Below, one piece after another: positions 37,829 to 47,513 of a stretch of 64,000 nt of DNA. The stretch lies in contig JABLUY010000005.1 of assembly GCA_013306675.1 (NCBI GenBank), positions 255,934 through 319,933 on the forward strand, written 5' to 3'. The position numbers and the translations under genes are program-made. The stretch comes from Thraustochytrium sp. TN22. Lineage: Eukaryota; Sar; Bigyra; Thraustochytrida; Thraustochytriidae. Within the stretch, counting starts at the first letter, position 1. The number at the start of each line of letters is the position of its first letter. Under the pieces are notes generated by a model. The model ran no database searches and was not told the origin of the DNA. It was given only the letters and a program-made list of their open reading frames with translations.

Positions 37829-39415
37829 TCAGCCGAGTGATGCGAAAAGCGACGAAAGGTCCTGGCGCTGTGGGCAGTCCATCTCGCGTACCGAGAGCGC
37901 CGAGGCGCGCAGCGGCGTGGCGGCATGGCGAAGACCTGTGCGAGCACGGTGCTCGAGACGCGGCGACTCGGCCCCATAGCGCAGCTTGCGCACACGCAGA
38001 GACTCGGCGCTCTGCGCCAGCACGCGCGCCGCCTCGCTGTCCCGCTCCACAGAACTGCGGAGTGGCGTCTGGGGCCGCGGCGGCAAGCCGCAGTCTGAGG
38101 CCGCTGCTGCCGTCGCGGCTGGCGCCCACGCCGCTCGCGCCGTCAGCAGCGCCTCGCACTCCCGGAGCGAGTCGCGCAGCACGCGTGACTCCTGCGCCGC
38201 CACCCCGGCGGACCTCCGGCTCTGCGCGGCGGCGCGCTCGAAGCTCTGCGCGAGCTGCGCGAGCTTCGTGCGCAGGCCCTGGGTGCAAGAGCGCTCCGTG
38301 TGCAGGTCAGCGCGCGCCGCGGCCAGCGCCTGCGCGGCCTCGTCACGTTCGCGCGCCACGGCGGCCGTCGCGCTGGCCTGCTCCTCGCGCGCGAGCCGCA
38401 GGTCAACCTGCAGCTTGGCGAGCTCGGTGCGCGTTTGTGCGAGGTCGTCGTCGCCCCGGCCGCCGCGCTCGCGTGCCGCGGCCAGCTCGAGGCGGGCGAC
38501 GTCTCGCTCGTGCTGCGCCTGGCGCGCCGTGGCCTCGGCACGGTCCGCGCGACGGCCGGCCTCCTCCAGGCGCGCGTTAGCGCTGCCAAGTTGGTCCTCG
38601 AGCAGCCGAGTGAACTCGCCGCCGCTGGCGCGTGCGGCCTCGAGGCGCTCCTCCAGGCGCGTCGCTGCGCTGCGAGCGTCCGCCAGCTCCGCGTTGGCCT
38701 GTTTTGAAGCGAGGCGGGCTTCCTCATGCGCCTCGGCTAGGAGTCGCTCGAGCTCGGTGACGCGCGCGCGGTGCGTGTCGCGGTCCGCAGCGACAGCCGC
38801 CTGCTCCTGCGCCTCGTCGCGCGCCGCGACCGCGCTCGCCTCGAGTCGGCGCACCTGCTCGCGCAGCGCCTCGTTCTCGCCCTGCAGCGCTCGGTTCTCG
38901 TCGCAGGCGCGCGCGGTGGCTTTGATTTGCATGGCGAGCGCGGCCTCCTCGTCGCTCGCAGCCTGCAGGCGCCGGCGCGTGGCGTCCAGGTCGGCACGCA
39001 GCGCTGCGGCCTCCTCGCGGCTGCGCTGCAGGTCGGCCTCGGTGGCCGTCAGCCGGCCCTGGGTCTGCTGCAGCGCGCGCTGCGCGAGCTTCGCGTCCTG
39101 CTGCAGCCGCTGCAGGGCGCCCTCTCGCGCGCGCAGCTGCGTCGTGGCCTCCTCAAGCCGCGAGTCCAGCGAGGCGCACTTGCTCTCCAGCAGTGTCTCC
39201 GTGGACTGCAGAAAGCTATTCTCGTACTCGAGCCGCGTCAGCTCCTCCTCGGACGCCGCGCACGACAACGACGCCGTCGCATCCCAGGACGCCAGCCGCG
39301 CCCGCGGCGCTGATGCCGTCGACGGCCGCGACGACCACGACCACGCCCCGGACGCCCGCTGCTGCAGCGCGTCCATGTCCTCCAGGATCTCGCGCAGCTC
39401 TGTGTCCTCCGCCAT
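37829..39415 (-). CDS. Ala/Arg-rich long coiled-coil protein
   Basis: From the ATG at 39415 the protein has 528 residues; another in-frame ATG at 39463 would add 16. Residues 1-70 are Ser/Ala-rich and disordered. From about 75 to 430 it is continuous coiled coil with very regular Ala-Arg-Glu-Leu heptads (LEYENSFLQSTETLLESKCA onward). The C-terminal ~100 residues are Ser/Arg/Pro-rich and end with DLSSLFASLG. The pattern resembles centriolar or ciliary rootlet-type proteins, but composition alone cannot decide. It converges on the TrmB-like gene with a 74-bp gap. Confidence 0.75.
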   Translation of the reverse strand: MAEDTELREILEDMDALQQRASGAWSWSSRPSTASAPRARLASWDATASLSCAASEEELTRLEYENSFLQSTETLLESKCASLDSRLEEATTQLRAREGALQRLQQDAKLAQRALQQTQGRLTATEADLQRSREEAAALRADLDATRRRLQAASDEEAALAMQIKATARACDENRALQGENEALREQVRRLEASAVAARDEAQEQAAVAADRDTHRARVTELERLLAEAHEEARLASKQANAELADARSAATRLEERLEAARASGGEFTRLLEDQLGSANARLEEAGRRADRAEATARQAQHERDVARLELAAARERGGRGDDDLAQTRTELAKLQVDLRLAREEQASATAAVARERDEAAQALAAARADLHTERSCTQGLRTKLAQLAQSFERAAAQSRRSAGVAAQESRVLRDSLRECEALLTARAAWAPAATAAAASDCGLPPRPQTPLRSSVERDSEAARVLAQSAESLRVRKLRYGAESPRLEHRARTGLRHAATPLRASALSVREMDCPQRQDLSSLFASLG

Positions 39416-40202
39416 GCTCCGATTCTGCGCAATTCCGCGCGATTCTGTGATGCCGCCAACCATTGGCAACGAAGCTGCGCTACTGCTGCGCACGGCGGCG
39501 GCGGTTTCTACATCGCACACCCCATCCTCGTGGTCAAAGTGCTAACTTCACCAAAAGAGTCACGAATCCGAGTCCGAATCCAACTTCAAGTCCGAACCGC
39601 CAGTCACACAGTCAAAGCCTGTCAAAGCGTCGTGACTTGCACTCGCCGACTTGAACAAACTCGTCTCTCGTTATGCTCACCTCGCTCGTGGCATGCATGC
39701 ATGGCTTGGAAGGGAGCATCGCAGCGATGGGCAGCGCGCAAGCAGCCGCAAGCCAAGCAGCCGCAAGCAGCTGAGCTCAGCTGAGCGGCGGCCTTGGCGG
39801 TGTTTTTATGCTCACTAAATCCCGCCCTCTCGAGCCCCCCGAGCTGCGACAGTGCCGCAAAGTTCCTTGCTCGTCGAGCAACACGTCCCAGACCCGCCGC
39901 CTAGCTAGCTAGGCACCTTTCACGTTGCAGCGCGCGGTTTGCAAGCTGTTTTGGTTACTTGGTATCCCGCCGCTAAACTGTAAGTGGTACTGCCCCCTCG
40001 GCCGTCACCGCGCCAGCCCGAGAGCGGCACGGGCACGCGAGCGAGCGTCCCGCCGGCGGCCCAGGCCGGGCAGACGCGCAACGCGAGCGGAGCGCGCGCG
40101 GGAGGAGGCAGGAGAGCAGGCTCGCGCACGCGCGTGCGCTCGCGGCGGGCGACCTCGCCTGAGCTGTCGCGGGCCGGCCTCAGGCTGAGCAAAGCCGGAG
40201 CC
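39416..40202. promoter_or_regulatory. Divergent intergenic region between coiled-coil and P450 genes
   Basis: 787 bp with no gene. It includes a GAGTCCGAATCC-type motif about 150 bp upstream of the coiled-coil ATG, AGCAGCCGCAAGC repeats near 39745-39770 and a CTAGCTAGCTAG run near 39901. It should contain both promoters. Confidence 0.45.
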
Positions 40203-41819
40203 ATGACGATGCTGGTACAGCGCGTGAAGCTCGTGCTGCGGCTGCTGCTCGTCGCTGGCGTGGCGGGCCTGGTGCGCATGGTGCTGCGGTTCGTGCGCAT
40301 CCGCAACCTGATGCTGCGCAAGAACCCGCACCTGGACGCGCGGTCGCTGTACACGGGCGGGCTCATGGGCGCGACGCTGGAGGCGGTCAAGAACCGCAAG
40401 CGGCTGTATGACTACCGCCTGGACCGGAAGAAGAAGTACGGCCGCACGGCGATGGTGATTAGCGCGCTGTGGCGGCCGGTGGCCATAGTGAGCACGTCGG
40501 ATCCAGCGAACGTGAAGCACATTCTGCGCACGGAGTTCGACAACTACATCAAGAGCGACACGCTGATGGTGCTGCTGGGGCCGCTTCTGGGCAAGGGCAT
40601 CTTTGCCACGAACCACGGGCCGCACGCCGCGGACAAGGGCGCGGACTGGCTGCTGCAGCGTAAGACGGCGTCGAAGATCTTCACGCGCAACGTGTTTCAG
40701 GGCAAGATGTATGACGTCTTCGCGCAGAACGCGCACAAGGTGGCGGCGCGCCTGGAGCGCGCTGGCGGCACGCAGCCCGTGGACCTGCAGATGATCTTCT
40801 TCAAGTTCACCATGGACTCCATCGGCACGGTGGGCTTTGGCGTGGACCTTCAGACCCTCGATAAGGAGGAGAACGCGTGGTTCGCGGATTCCTTCGACCA
40901 GGCACAGAAGCTGAGCTTTTGGCGCATCGCGCTGCCCTTCTTCGAGTACCTGGGCCCGATATACAAGGCAGAGCGCGAGCTGCACCACCACATCGCCAAG
41001 ATGGACGAATTCTGCTACGAGGTCATCAACGAGCGCCTGGCCGACCCGGACGTGCGCGGCAAGCAGGACATCCTCTCGCACTTCATCACGCACTTCCGCG
41101 ACGAGAAGCTGCTGCCGCTCGACGGAGAGGAGGCGCCGGCCAGCACGCGCAAGTACCTGCGCGATGTGGTCATGAGCTTCTTCATTGCCGGCCGCGACAC
41201 CACGGCCTGCGCGCTATCCTTCACCTTCCTCATCCTCGCCACACACAAGGACATCCAGGAACGCCTCTTCCAGGAGATTCAGGCGGAGCTGTCCGAGGCA
41301 GGCCAAGACGGCGCCGACCTGCAGCCGCCCACGCTTGAGCACCTCAAGCGCGGCTTCCCGTACCTGAACGGCCTCATCATGGAGAGCCTGCGCCTCTTCC
41401 CGCCCGTGCCCAGTGATGGCAAGATGGCCTGCACGGACGATGTGCTGCCGGATGGCACCTTCGTGCCCAAGGGCGGCATCGTCAACTTTGACATTTACAG
41501 CATGGGTCACTCTGTGGAGCTCTGGGGCAACGATGTCGACGAGCCGCGCCCGGACCGCTGGATCCTCGAGGACGGCTCCAAGCGCGAGGTCGAGGAGTGG
41601 ATGTTTCCCGTCTTCCAGCCCGGCCGCCGCAAGTGCCTTGGCGCCGACCTCGCCGTCTTCGAGGCCAAGGTGCTCACTGTCGAGCTCGCGCGGCGCTTCA
41701 CGATCCAGCTTGCGCGCCCCGTGCAGGACCCTCCTTACAGCGCCGGCATCACCATGACCGTCGAGGGGGGGCTGCCCATCCTTGCCACTCCACGCGTGCC
41801 TGCCGAGTCCAGCGCGTGA
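40203..41819 (+). CDS. Cytochrome P450, CYP86/CYP704-like fatty-acid hydroxylase
   Basis: A 538-residue microsomal P450. An N-terminal membrane anchor (about 8-28, VLRLLLVAGVAGLVRMVL) is followed by a complete P450 fold. The I-helix oxygen-activation motif is AGRDTT at 329-334. The K-helix ExxR is ESLR at 394-397. The PERF-type element lies near PRPDRW, and the heme loop FQPGRRKCLG at 471-480 supplies the axial Cys478. FFIAGRDTTACALSF and the length resemble the CYP86/CYP94/CYP704 clan, whose members omega-hydroxylate fatty acids; substrate here is inferred, not shown. The ATG at 40203 directly precedes the anchor. No intron is evident. Neighbouring DNA to the right is the LRR duplication arm. 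Confidence 0.93.
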   Translation: MTMLVQRVKLVLRLLLVAGVAGLVRMVLRFVRIRNLMLRKNPHLDARSLYTGGLMGATLEAVKNRKRLYDYRLDRKKKYGRTAMVISALWRPVAIVSTSDPANVKHILRTEFDNYIKSDTLMVLLGPLLGKGIFATNHGPHAADKGADWLLQRKTASKIFTRNVFQGKMYDVFAQNAHKVAARLERAGGTQPVDLQMIFFKFTMDSIGTVGFGVDLQTLDKEENAWFADSFDQAQKLSFWRIALPFFEYLGPIYKAERELHHHIAKMDEFCYEVINERLADPDVRGKQDILSHFITHFRDEKLLPLDGEEAPASTRKYLRDVVMSFFIAGRDTTACALSFTFLILATHKDIQERLFQEIQAELSEAGQDGADLQPPTLEHLKRGFPYLNGLIMESLRLFPPVPSDGKMACTDDVLPDGTFVPKGGIVNFDIYSMGHSVELWGNDVDEPRPDRWILEDGSKREVEEWMFPVFQPGRRKCLGADLAVFEAKVLTVELARRFTIQLARPVQDPPYSAGITMTVEGGLPILATPRVPAESSA

Positions 41820-41964
41820 GCCCTCGTTTCAGCATGCGGCACACATGACATGCGGCATGAGGCGCGCTGGGTTGTTTTTCTCGAGATTTGATTTTATTTC
41901 CCCCCATTGTAGATTCCAAGCGTTGGTCGGAAGCAAAGACGCGCTCGAGACCCACAGGGCCTGC

Positions 41965-42120
41965 TCTCTCCTTCTCGGAGAAAACCCAGAGCATGACTGG
42001 TCCAGCTCCACACCCTGCTCGACGGATGCCTCGAGGAGCCAACCTTAGCCCCGACCAACCATCCGACGGAGGCACCGACTGCTGATACGACACTCGCAGA
42101 GGCGCTTACTGCGGTCAGGC
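41965..42120 (+). pseudogene. Fragment of an LRR gene C copy (linker plus PT stalk)
   Basis: About 150 bp are clearly related to the last exon of gene C. GAGAA..CCCAGA..GACTGGTC.AGCT.CACACCCTGC is followed by GAGCCAACCTTAGCCCCGAC and sequence encoding EPTLAPTNHPTEAPT. Relative to gene C there is an insertion after GAGAA and a 2-nt deletion before the PT segment, so no single frame reads through. It lies next to the right duplication arm in the position and orientation expected for a second gene C copy. Confidence 0.75.
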
Positions 42121-42510
42121 CGTCGCACAGCACATCGGATGCTACTCGCACGTGGGCGCTACTCGAAAGCATGTATCTGGCAGTTTCAAGCTCAAGCAAT
42201 TTACCTCAGTTTGAAAGGCCGCGCACAACAGCACCTAGAAGCATCACCACAACATGAGCATACCAAGACATTCTGCGAGACACGGGCGAGAGACTGCTTC
42301 AAGTGCCTCGGCCTGATCCTCGCGCGACGCCTCACATCACAGTCTTTCGCAGTGCAGACTGCAGCAAAGCTCAAAGTTCACTTGGCCAACGAACGCGCGT
42401 TCAGTGCGGCCAAACAAGATGAGATTTGAGATAAGACTTGGCGAGATTCTTCATGTTCGGACCGGGGCTCTGGGAGGACACCCATGCTTCCTTATGGTGG
42501 TTGCCGACGT

Positions 42511-43996
42511 TTAGACGGCCAGAGCTCGCTGCTGCTGTAGCTGCCCGACTCGAAGACGGTACCGCTGCACGGAAACGCCCGCAGCACCGAGGCCGGCCAG
42601 AGCGACCAGCGTGCCCATCACAATCCCGGCCGTCTCGCTGGGTGCGAGAGCCTCCGCGTTGCTGGAAGAGAGAGAGTCTTCGTTGTCGTCGGTGCTCGAA
42701 GGAGTTGCCGTGGGCGAGGCGCTTGCATTGCCCGCAGAAGGAAATGCTGTAGGATGCGCAGTGGGCAGGCTGGTGGGATAGGCAGTTGGATCTGCCGTCG
42801 GCAGGCTGGTGGGGTAGGAGGTGGGCTCTTCGGTAGGAAAGGCGGTCGGGCTGGCAGAGGGTTCTCTCGTAGGTTCGGCCGTGGGCTCGGCCGTGGGCTC
42901 GGCCGTGGGCTCGGCCGTGGGCTCGGCCGTGGGCTCGGCCGTGGGCTCGGCCGTGGGCTCGGCCGTGGGCGCGGCCGTTGGGTCTGCTGTCGGCTGGCGG
43001 GTAGGGTATTTAGTTGGGTCCGCAGTAGGCTCGTTCGTCGGTGAAACGGTGGGGTATTGCGTATAACTGGCCCAGTCACGCACCGGGTGTTGGTTCGTGA
43101 CGAAAGCCATGTTAGGTTGAGGGCCTTGTAAGTCGAGACCATAAGTATAAAGTGTATTGAGGCTCGTGAGCTGCGTGAGCGACATCGGCAACGATGTGAG
43201 AGGATTGGAGCTCACGTAAAGGGACGTCGAGCTCGATAGATTGCCGAAATCACTCGGAAGTGCTGTGAGACCGTTGTATTCTACGTTTCTGTGGCGGCGT
43301 TAGTTCACATTACAGCCGCGGGAAAGCGTCCAATGCTTGAAGCTGTCCGGCCACCAAGTTTGCGCTCCGGTTTCGCCCTCAGGACTCGATATTGCACAAT
43401 CGTCAGAAGTCCGTAACTTACAGGTAAGCGAGATTGGTCAAAGCGAGAATACCGTCCGGGAGAGAGGTGAGACTGTTGTATCCAATGCTCCTGTGGTGTC
43501 GCATAGAGAGCTCACCGAGTCAACGAACGAGTTCCACTTCAGGCAGGCAACTAACGACTCTCACCTGTCATGCGTATTTCATGCTGTGTTCGTGTCGAAG
43601 CCTTACTCACAAGTACCTCAGCCGTGTAAGAGCGGAGATCTCGTCTGGCAGGGAAGAGAGCGCGGCGTTGTCTTGCATGAAAAGTTCCTCCAGGCCAGTC
43701 CATGCTGAGATGGACGCTGGCACAGGCTCAAGGAGCCCTTCAGAACCAAACACATCAAAAAGGCTGGAGCGCGAGGAAGATAGTCAGTCAACAATCCATC
43801 CTTTCAAGAAAACCCTCGTTGTAGTTCTTAGCTCAGCCACGTACAGCGTGGTAACCGAGCTATAGGCGGGGAGATATTCGGGGAATGTGTCGCAATGGTC
43901 ACAAGTCATCGAGGTACCCATAGGTTGGCAGTTGCACCAGGCCTCCGCGATTGGGATGATTGCGACGAGAAGGCACACAACAATCATGCGCAACAT
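42511..43996 (-). CDS. LRR surface protein B, inverted paralogue of A (4 exons)
   Basis: Exons: 43996-43845, 43763-43611, 43490-43422, 43288-42511, giving 384 codons including stop. Intron positions and phase 2 are identical to gene A. Exon 1 encodes MLRMIVVCLLVAIIPIAEA and a WCNC...CDHCDTFPEY cap, one residue shorter than A between the last cysteines. Exon 3 is one 69-nt LRR. Exon 4 holds the final LRRs (SSSTSLYVSSNPLTSLPMSL), the GPQPNMAFV...RDWASY linker, a Pro/Thr stalk, a TM helix (IVMGTLVALAGLGAAGV) and a tail ending QQQRALAV, as in A. The LRR face differs from A (NVEYNGL against NVDDNDL), while signal peptide, linker and TM are nearly identical. That is consistent with divergence concentrated in the repeat region. 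Confidence 0.85.
42872..42976 (-). repeat. 12-bp tandem repeat encoding PTAE stalk of gene B
   Basis: About eight copies of the same 12-bp unit as in gene A, read on the minus strand. Copy number and flanking units (PTNEPTADPTKYPT, PTRQPTADPT) differ from A, showing independent expansion after duplication. Confidence 0.9.
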
Positions 43997-45406
43997 AGTC
44001 CCTCACGTGCGCGAGCCTACCCTACGACCGACGCTGCGCTTGGTGGGTTGAATTGCGACTTTGCTCGGCGCGGAGCGCCTGGCAAGCGCAGCCTGCAGGG
44101 TCCTTAAATTGACGCAGAAGCACCGTATGCGGTGCACGGCGCCCAGAAGGGACGGACTTCATCTGTCAGAGGCTAGCGGGGTACTACCCTGAGAAGAGAG
44201 GGCCCCGACATTCAAAGCTCAGCTCGGTAGGAGACGTAATCCGTCTGTCGCCCATGCACACGCCGAAATGCCCGAAGCACGAATTCGGTGGCAGCAAACT
44301 TCACTCACTGTCAATGAGACCGGTCCGGGGGATCCCAACGAATCGGGGCAAACCAGTGCGCGCACACGGGCGTCTCCCAGCAAGGATTTTCGCTCGCGCA
44401 CTTTTAGGGAGGCAGTGGGCGGCCCGGCGCGGCCCGGCGCGGCCCGGGGGTCTTGACTGTTCGCAAGCGGCAAGTGCGTAGGTCCCCATAGTGACCGCGC
44501 GCTAGCTGGCGCTAGCTGGCTAGCTGCAGCCAGACTCCGTTCTGTCCCTTGCATGTCACCGGTGAGTGTGGCGATTGCACGGCTGCGTACTACGTGCAGG
44601 ATGGGCGGGGCCCGGAGTCCCGGCGGACGGCGGCCCAGGCCGCGAAGTGCAAGTCCGCGCGACTGGTTGCTTGTGCAAGCCGTCACGTCATTGTCCCGAA
44701 GGTGGACACGCTCACTAGGCCTCTGGCGGCTTGCCATCGCTTCACTGCGTGCCGGCGATGAGCTGAGCCTATTCGCCGTGTGCTGCTGCAAACTAGCCCT
44801 TCGTACGCTGAGCCTGCACCTTTGCAAAATCAGATCTTGAACGCTTATCAGATCCAGCTGAAAAGCGCAAGCTTGGAGCCTGGACACGCGCAGGACAGCG
44901 GGTTTCGCAAGTGCTGCGGTGCACACGCGCAGAGAGCTGGTCGCCATTGTCAGCCGGCTCAGCCGCGTCACGGCCCGCCGCGCGCGTGGCGGCCACGGCT
45001 CGAGCGAAATCTGGGCGCTGGGCTTGCGCGGGCGCTGCGGCGGACACAAAAGGAGCTTGCTTGCTTGCTCTTATTACAGCTTAGTTGGAGGAGAGAACCA
45101 TCAAAAGGCTTCCTTTCTCTGCGATGCAAGTCCGGACTTGAGCGTTCCCAGGCAGCCTGCAAGAATTGGCGGGTGGGGCGATGCCCAATCGACCTGCACG
45201 ACGAGCGGGAAGCAGTCAAGAAGCCGTCAACGCCCCGAGGCGCGCCACGCGCACAAACTCGTGGTGCCCGTCTGCGAAAGGCACATTGCTCGTACTTGTT
45301 GCGCGCATTGCTCATGCTAGGGCGGGCAGCTGGCTGGACGAGGAGCTCACGTTACGCCGCGGCCGTCGTATACGAGCATGAGCGAGCGCAACCTAAGGCT
45401 CGCAAA
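43997..45406. other. Intergenic region upstream of LRR gene B
   Basis: No gene is supported. To about 45200 it is the outer part of the right duplication arm. The longest open frames correspond, inverted, to equally unsupported frames in the left arm, so similarity between the arms reflects duplication and not coding constraint. Confidence 0.55.
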
Positions 45407-46222
45407 CTATCTCCGACGCAGGACGCGCAGGCCGCCCGGGAAGCGTGTCTTTTCGCGCGCGATACTGCGCGAGTCGTGCTCTGAGCTCAGCGCCAGCTCC
45501 ACGAGATGGTGCGCGTTGCGGTGGTCGTAGTCTGCGCCATAGTGGAAAAGGTCGCGCGGGATGCGGAAGCGGAGCGTCCAGCGGTTCAAGTCCAGCGCCG
45601 CCTCTTCCATGTCGCGGTAGTACATGACCATGTGAATCTGCGCCGCCTGGTATGGGTGGTGGAACTGGTACTCGCAGCGGTTCGTGTAGAATTGCACGAT
45701 TGACGGGAACTTGCTGGCGAGCTTGCCCACCACGAAGCTCTGCGCAGGCACTTGGAAGAGCAGTGTCGCGCTCGCCGCGCCGGCGCTCGACGACTCGAGG
45801 CCAAAGGTCTTGGTGAGCTGCTGTGTGATCTCGCTGGCCTCTGCGCCGATCTTCGCCAGCTGGCTTGACAGCGATGGCCGCTGGCGTCGGGGCCGCGGCT
45901 GTGGCGGCGGTGGTGCGTGCTTCCGTCGGTGCCTTGGCGGAACGTCGATCTGCACAGGCGGTCTGCTTGGCCGCGGCGATGGCGTCCTGGGCTGTGAAGT
46001 CTCCTCCCGCTGCAGCACCTTGCTATTCCTGCTGCTGCTGCTGCTGTCGTCCTCCTCCTCGGGCGCCGCGCCTGGTCGCGGCGACACGCGCGGCGAGACG
46101 GCGAGCGGCAGCTTCTTGCGCCGCAGGCTGTTGCTGCCCATGGCGTGGTGTTTGGACGTCCAGGACCGCTGCCGCGCGGCGCGCTGGAGCACCATTTGCG
46201 CGTGCTCGGCCGTCTGCGTCAT
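45407..46222 (-). CDS. Hypothetical protein with conserved-looking C-terminal domain
   Basis: From the ATG at 46222 the protein has 271 residues. Residues 1-130 are disordered, basic and Pro/Ser-rich with an Asp/Glu-Ser run. Residues 135-271 look like a folded domain: SSQLAKIGAEASEITQQL, then hydrophobic strands (TLLFQVPAQSFVVGKLA), an aromatic block (FYTNRCEYQFHHPYQAAQIH) and RFRIPRDLFHYGADYDHRNA. I do not recognise it. The frame continues upstream to 46573, but that part is Gly/Pro/Arg-rich with a repeated GGCGCCCTGT and is more likely UTR. No TM segment or signal peptide. Confidence 0.65.
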   Translation of the reverse strand: MTQTAEHAQMVLQRAARQRSWTSKHHAMGSNSLRRKKLPLAVSPRVSPRPGAAPEEEDDSSSSSRNSKVLQREETSQPRTPSPRPSRPPVQIDVPPRHRRKHAPPPPQPRPRRQRPSLSSQLAKIGAEASEITQQLTKTFGLESSSAGAASATLLFQVPAQSFVVGKLASKFPSIVQFYTNRCEYQFHHPYQAAQIHMVMYYRDMEEAALDLNRWTLRFRIPRDLFHYGADYDHRNAHHLVELALSSEHDSRSIAREKTRFPGGLRVLRRR

Positions 46223-46806
46223 CTGGCGCGCCTCTGGGCGCTGCGCCCTCGGCACCACTGCCCTGCTCTGCACTGCACTGACACTGCCCTGCACGACGCG
46301 TGGTTGAGTCACTGAAAACTCGAACTTTGGTGATGGGTGTGCTCGCGAAGTCCGCAGGGTGTGCACCGACTTCTTGCCGGGGCCGGGCCTTGGGCCCTGT
46401 GGCGCCCTGTGGCGCCCTGTGGTTGCCTGCGCTGCGCTGCCTGCCAGTGTGGCTGCGCCATGACTGACGGACCGGATGACAGTGGCGGTCATTGGCACTG
46501 ATGCCGGCACGGCCTTTGCAGATGTCAAAGTCCACAAGCCTGGATGGACACCACTGGTACGCCACCACATCAATCGACTTCGGAAAAGAAATGATCACAT
46601 CGGCTCCTTCGTTTACGGTCTCACGCCTGCACGTCGCGGTCCCGGCCAGCGCTTGGCAAGGGAGCTCAATGTTTGCTCGCCACCGAAGTTCGCTCGCCCC
46701 TTCGCCCCCGGCTTCCGCTTCAGCCTCGAGATGAACAGATAAAAGGAAAGCATGATGGCGCGCGCACGCGCACACAGGCACACATCACGCACTAGTGAAT
46801 TCCAGC
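46223..46806. other. Intergenic region, nothing recognised
   Basis: This lies between the hypothetical gene's start and the ankyrin gene's stop. A GTGGCGCCCTGTGGCGCCCTGT direct repeat lies near 46400. No coding feature is supported. Confidence 0.5.
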
Positions 46807-47453
46807 TCAGGAGCCAATGAGGTGGATGATGACGACCAAAAAGAGCAGAAAGAGCACGGGAAGAAGGATGCCAGTGAGCCCGGAGCCGCTGGACTTGCTC
46901 TTCTTCTTGCTGCTGCGCAGCTTCTTCTTGAGCGACTTGAGCTTCTTCTTGCCAGCCTTGGCGTCCTTGACGCCCTTGCCCTCTAGATACTCGACGATAT
47001 CCTCGTGGCCGCGCAGCTCAGCAACGTGCAGTGGCGAGCGGCCTTGCTTCTGCAGGGCCTTGGTGCTGGCACCGTAGCGGACCAGCGTCTTGACTGTGCC
47101 GAGCTGGCCCTGGTGGCACGCCATGTGCAGCGCCGTCTCGTCCTTCTACGCACGCAGCATCGTTCGCACGTCGTCAGTTCCGCCCGCCTCCCCCACCGCG
47201 CCCGTGCCCTCGCTCTCCCCCGTCGCTCCGCACGGTCACGTACGCTGCTCGTCTTGTCGATCTTGGCTCCATTCTCCAGCAGCAGCTTGACCATCTCCTT
47301 CTGGCCCTTGCGCGCGGCCGCGTGCAGCGGCGTGAAGTTGCCGGGCTCCGTGCCGTTCACGTCCACGCCGCGCTTGATGAGCTTCTTCGCCGTGGCCTCG
47401 TCGCCGTCCTCCACGGCCTCGATGAGCTTGCGCAGCGCCGCCGCATTCGTCAT
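46807..47453 (-). CDS. Small ankyrin-repeat protein with C-terminal membrane tail anchor (2 exons)
   Basis: Exon 1 is 47453-47244 and exon 2 is 47145-46807, separated by a 98-nt phase-0 intron (donor GTACGT, acceptor CGTAG). The 182-residue product has about three ankyrin repeats: GDEATAKKLIKRGVDVNG, FTPLHAAARKGQKEMVKLLL, then TALHMACHQGQLGTVKTLV across the splice junction, and SPLHVAELRGHEDIVEYL. A Lys-rich segment (KKKLKSLKKKLRSSKKKSK) and one hydrophobic helix at the extreme C-terminus (ILLPVLFLLFLVVIIHLIG) follow, typical of tail-anchored proteins inserted post-translationally into ER or outer mitochondrial membrane. The ankyrins would face the cytosol. The splice restores an unbroken repeat, which supports the model. 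Confidence 0.88.
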
Positions 47454-47482
47454 GGCTGCCGCGCCCGCAGCCGCCCCCGCCC

Positions 47483-47513
<31 letters not shown>

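Larger units (their letters stand above)
42130..45200 (-). repeat. Right arm of ~3-kb inverted segmental duplication
   Basis: This is the inverted counterpart of 24310-27345 and contains LRR gene B with ~1.2 kb of upstream and ~0.4 kb of downstream flank. The inner boundary shows that sequence equivalent to left-arm 27346 to about 27830 is deleted here, joining the flank directly to the gene C fragment. Confidence 0.85.

Noticed and set aside
41894-42199. Minus-strand 101-residue frame as a stand-alone gene
   Set aside because: It is the reverse reading of the gene C pseudogene fragment and flank.
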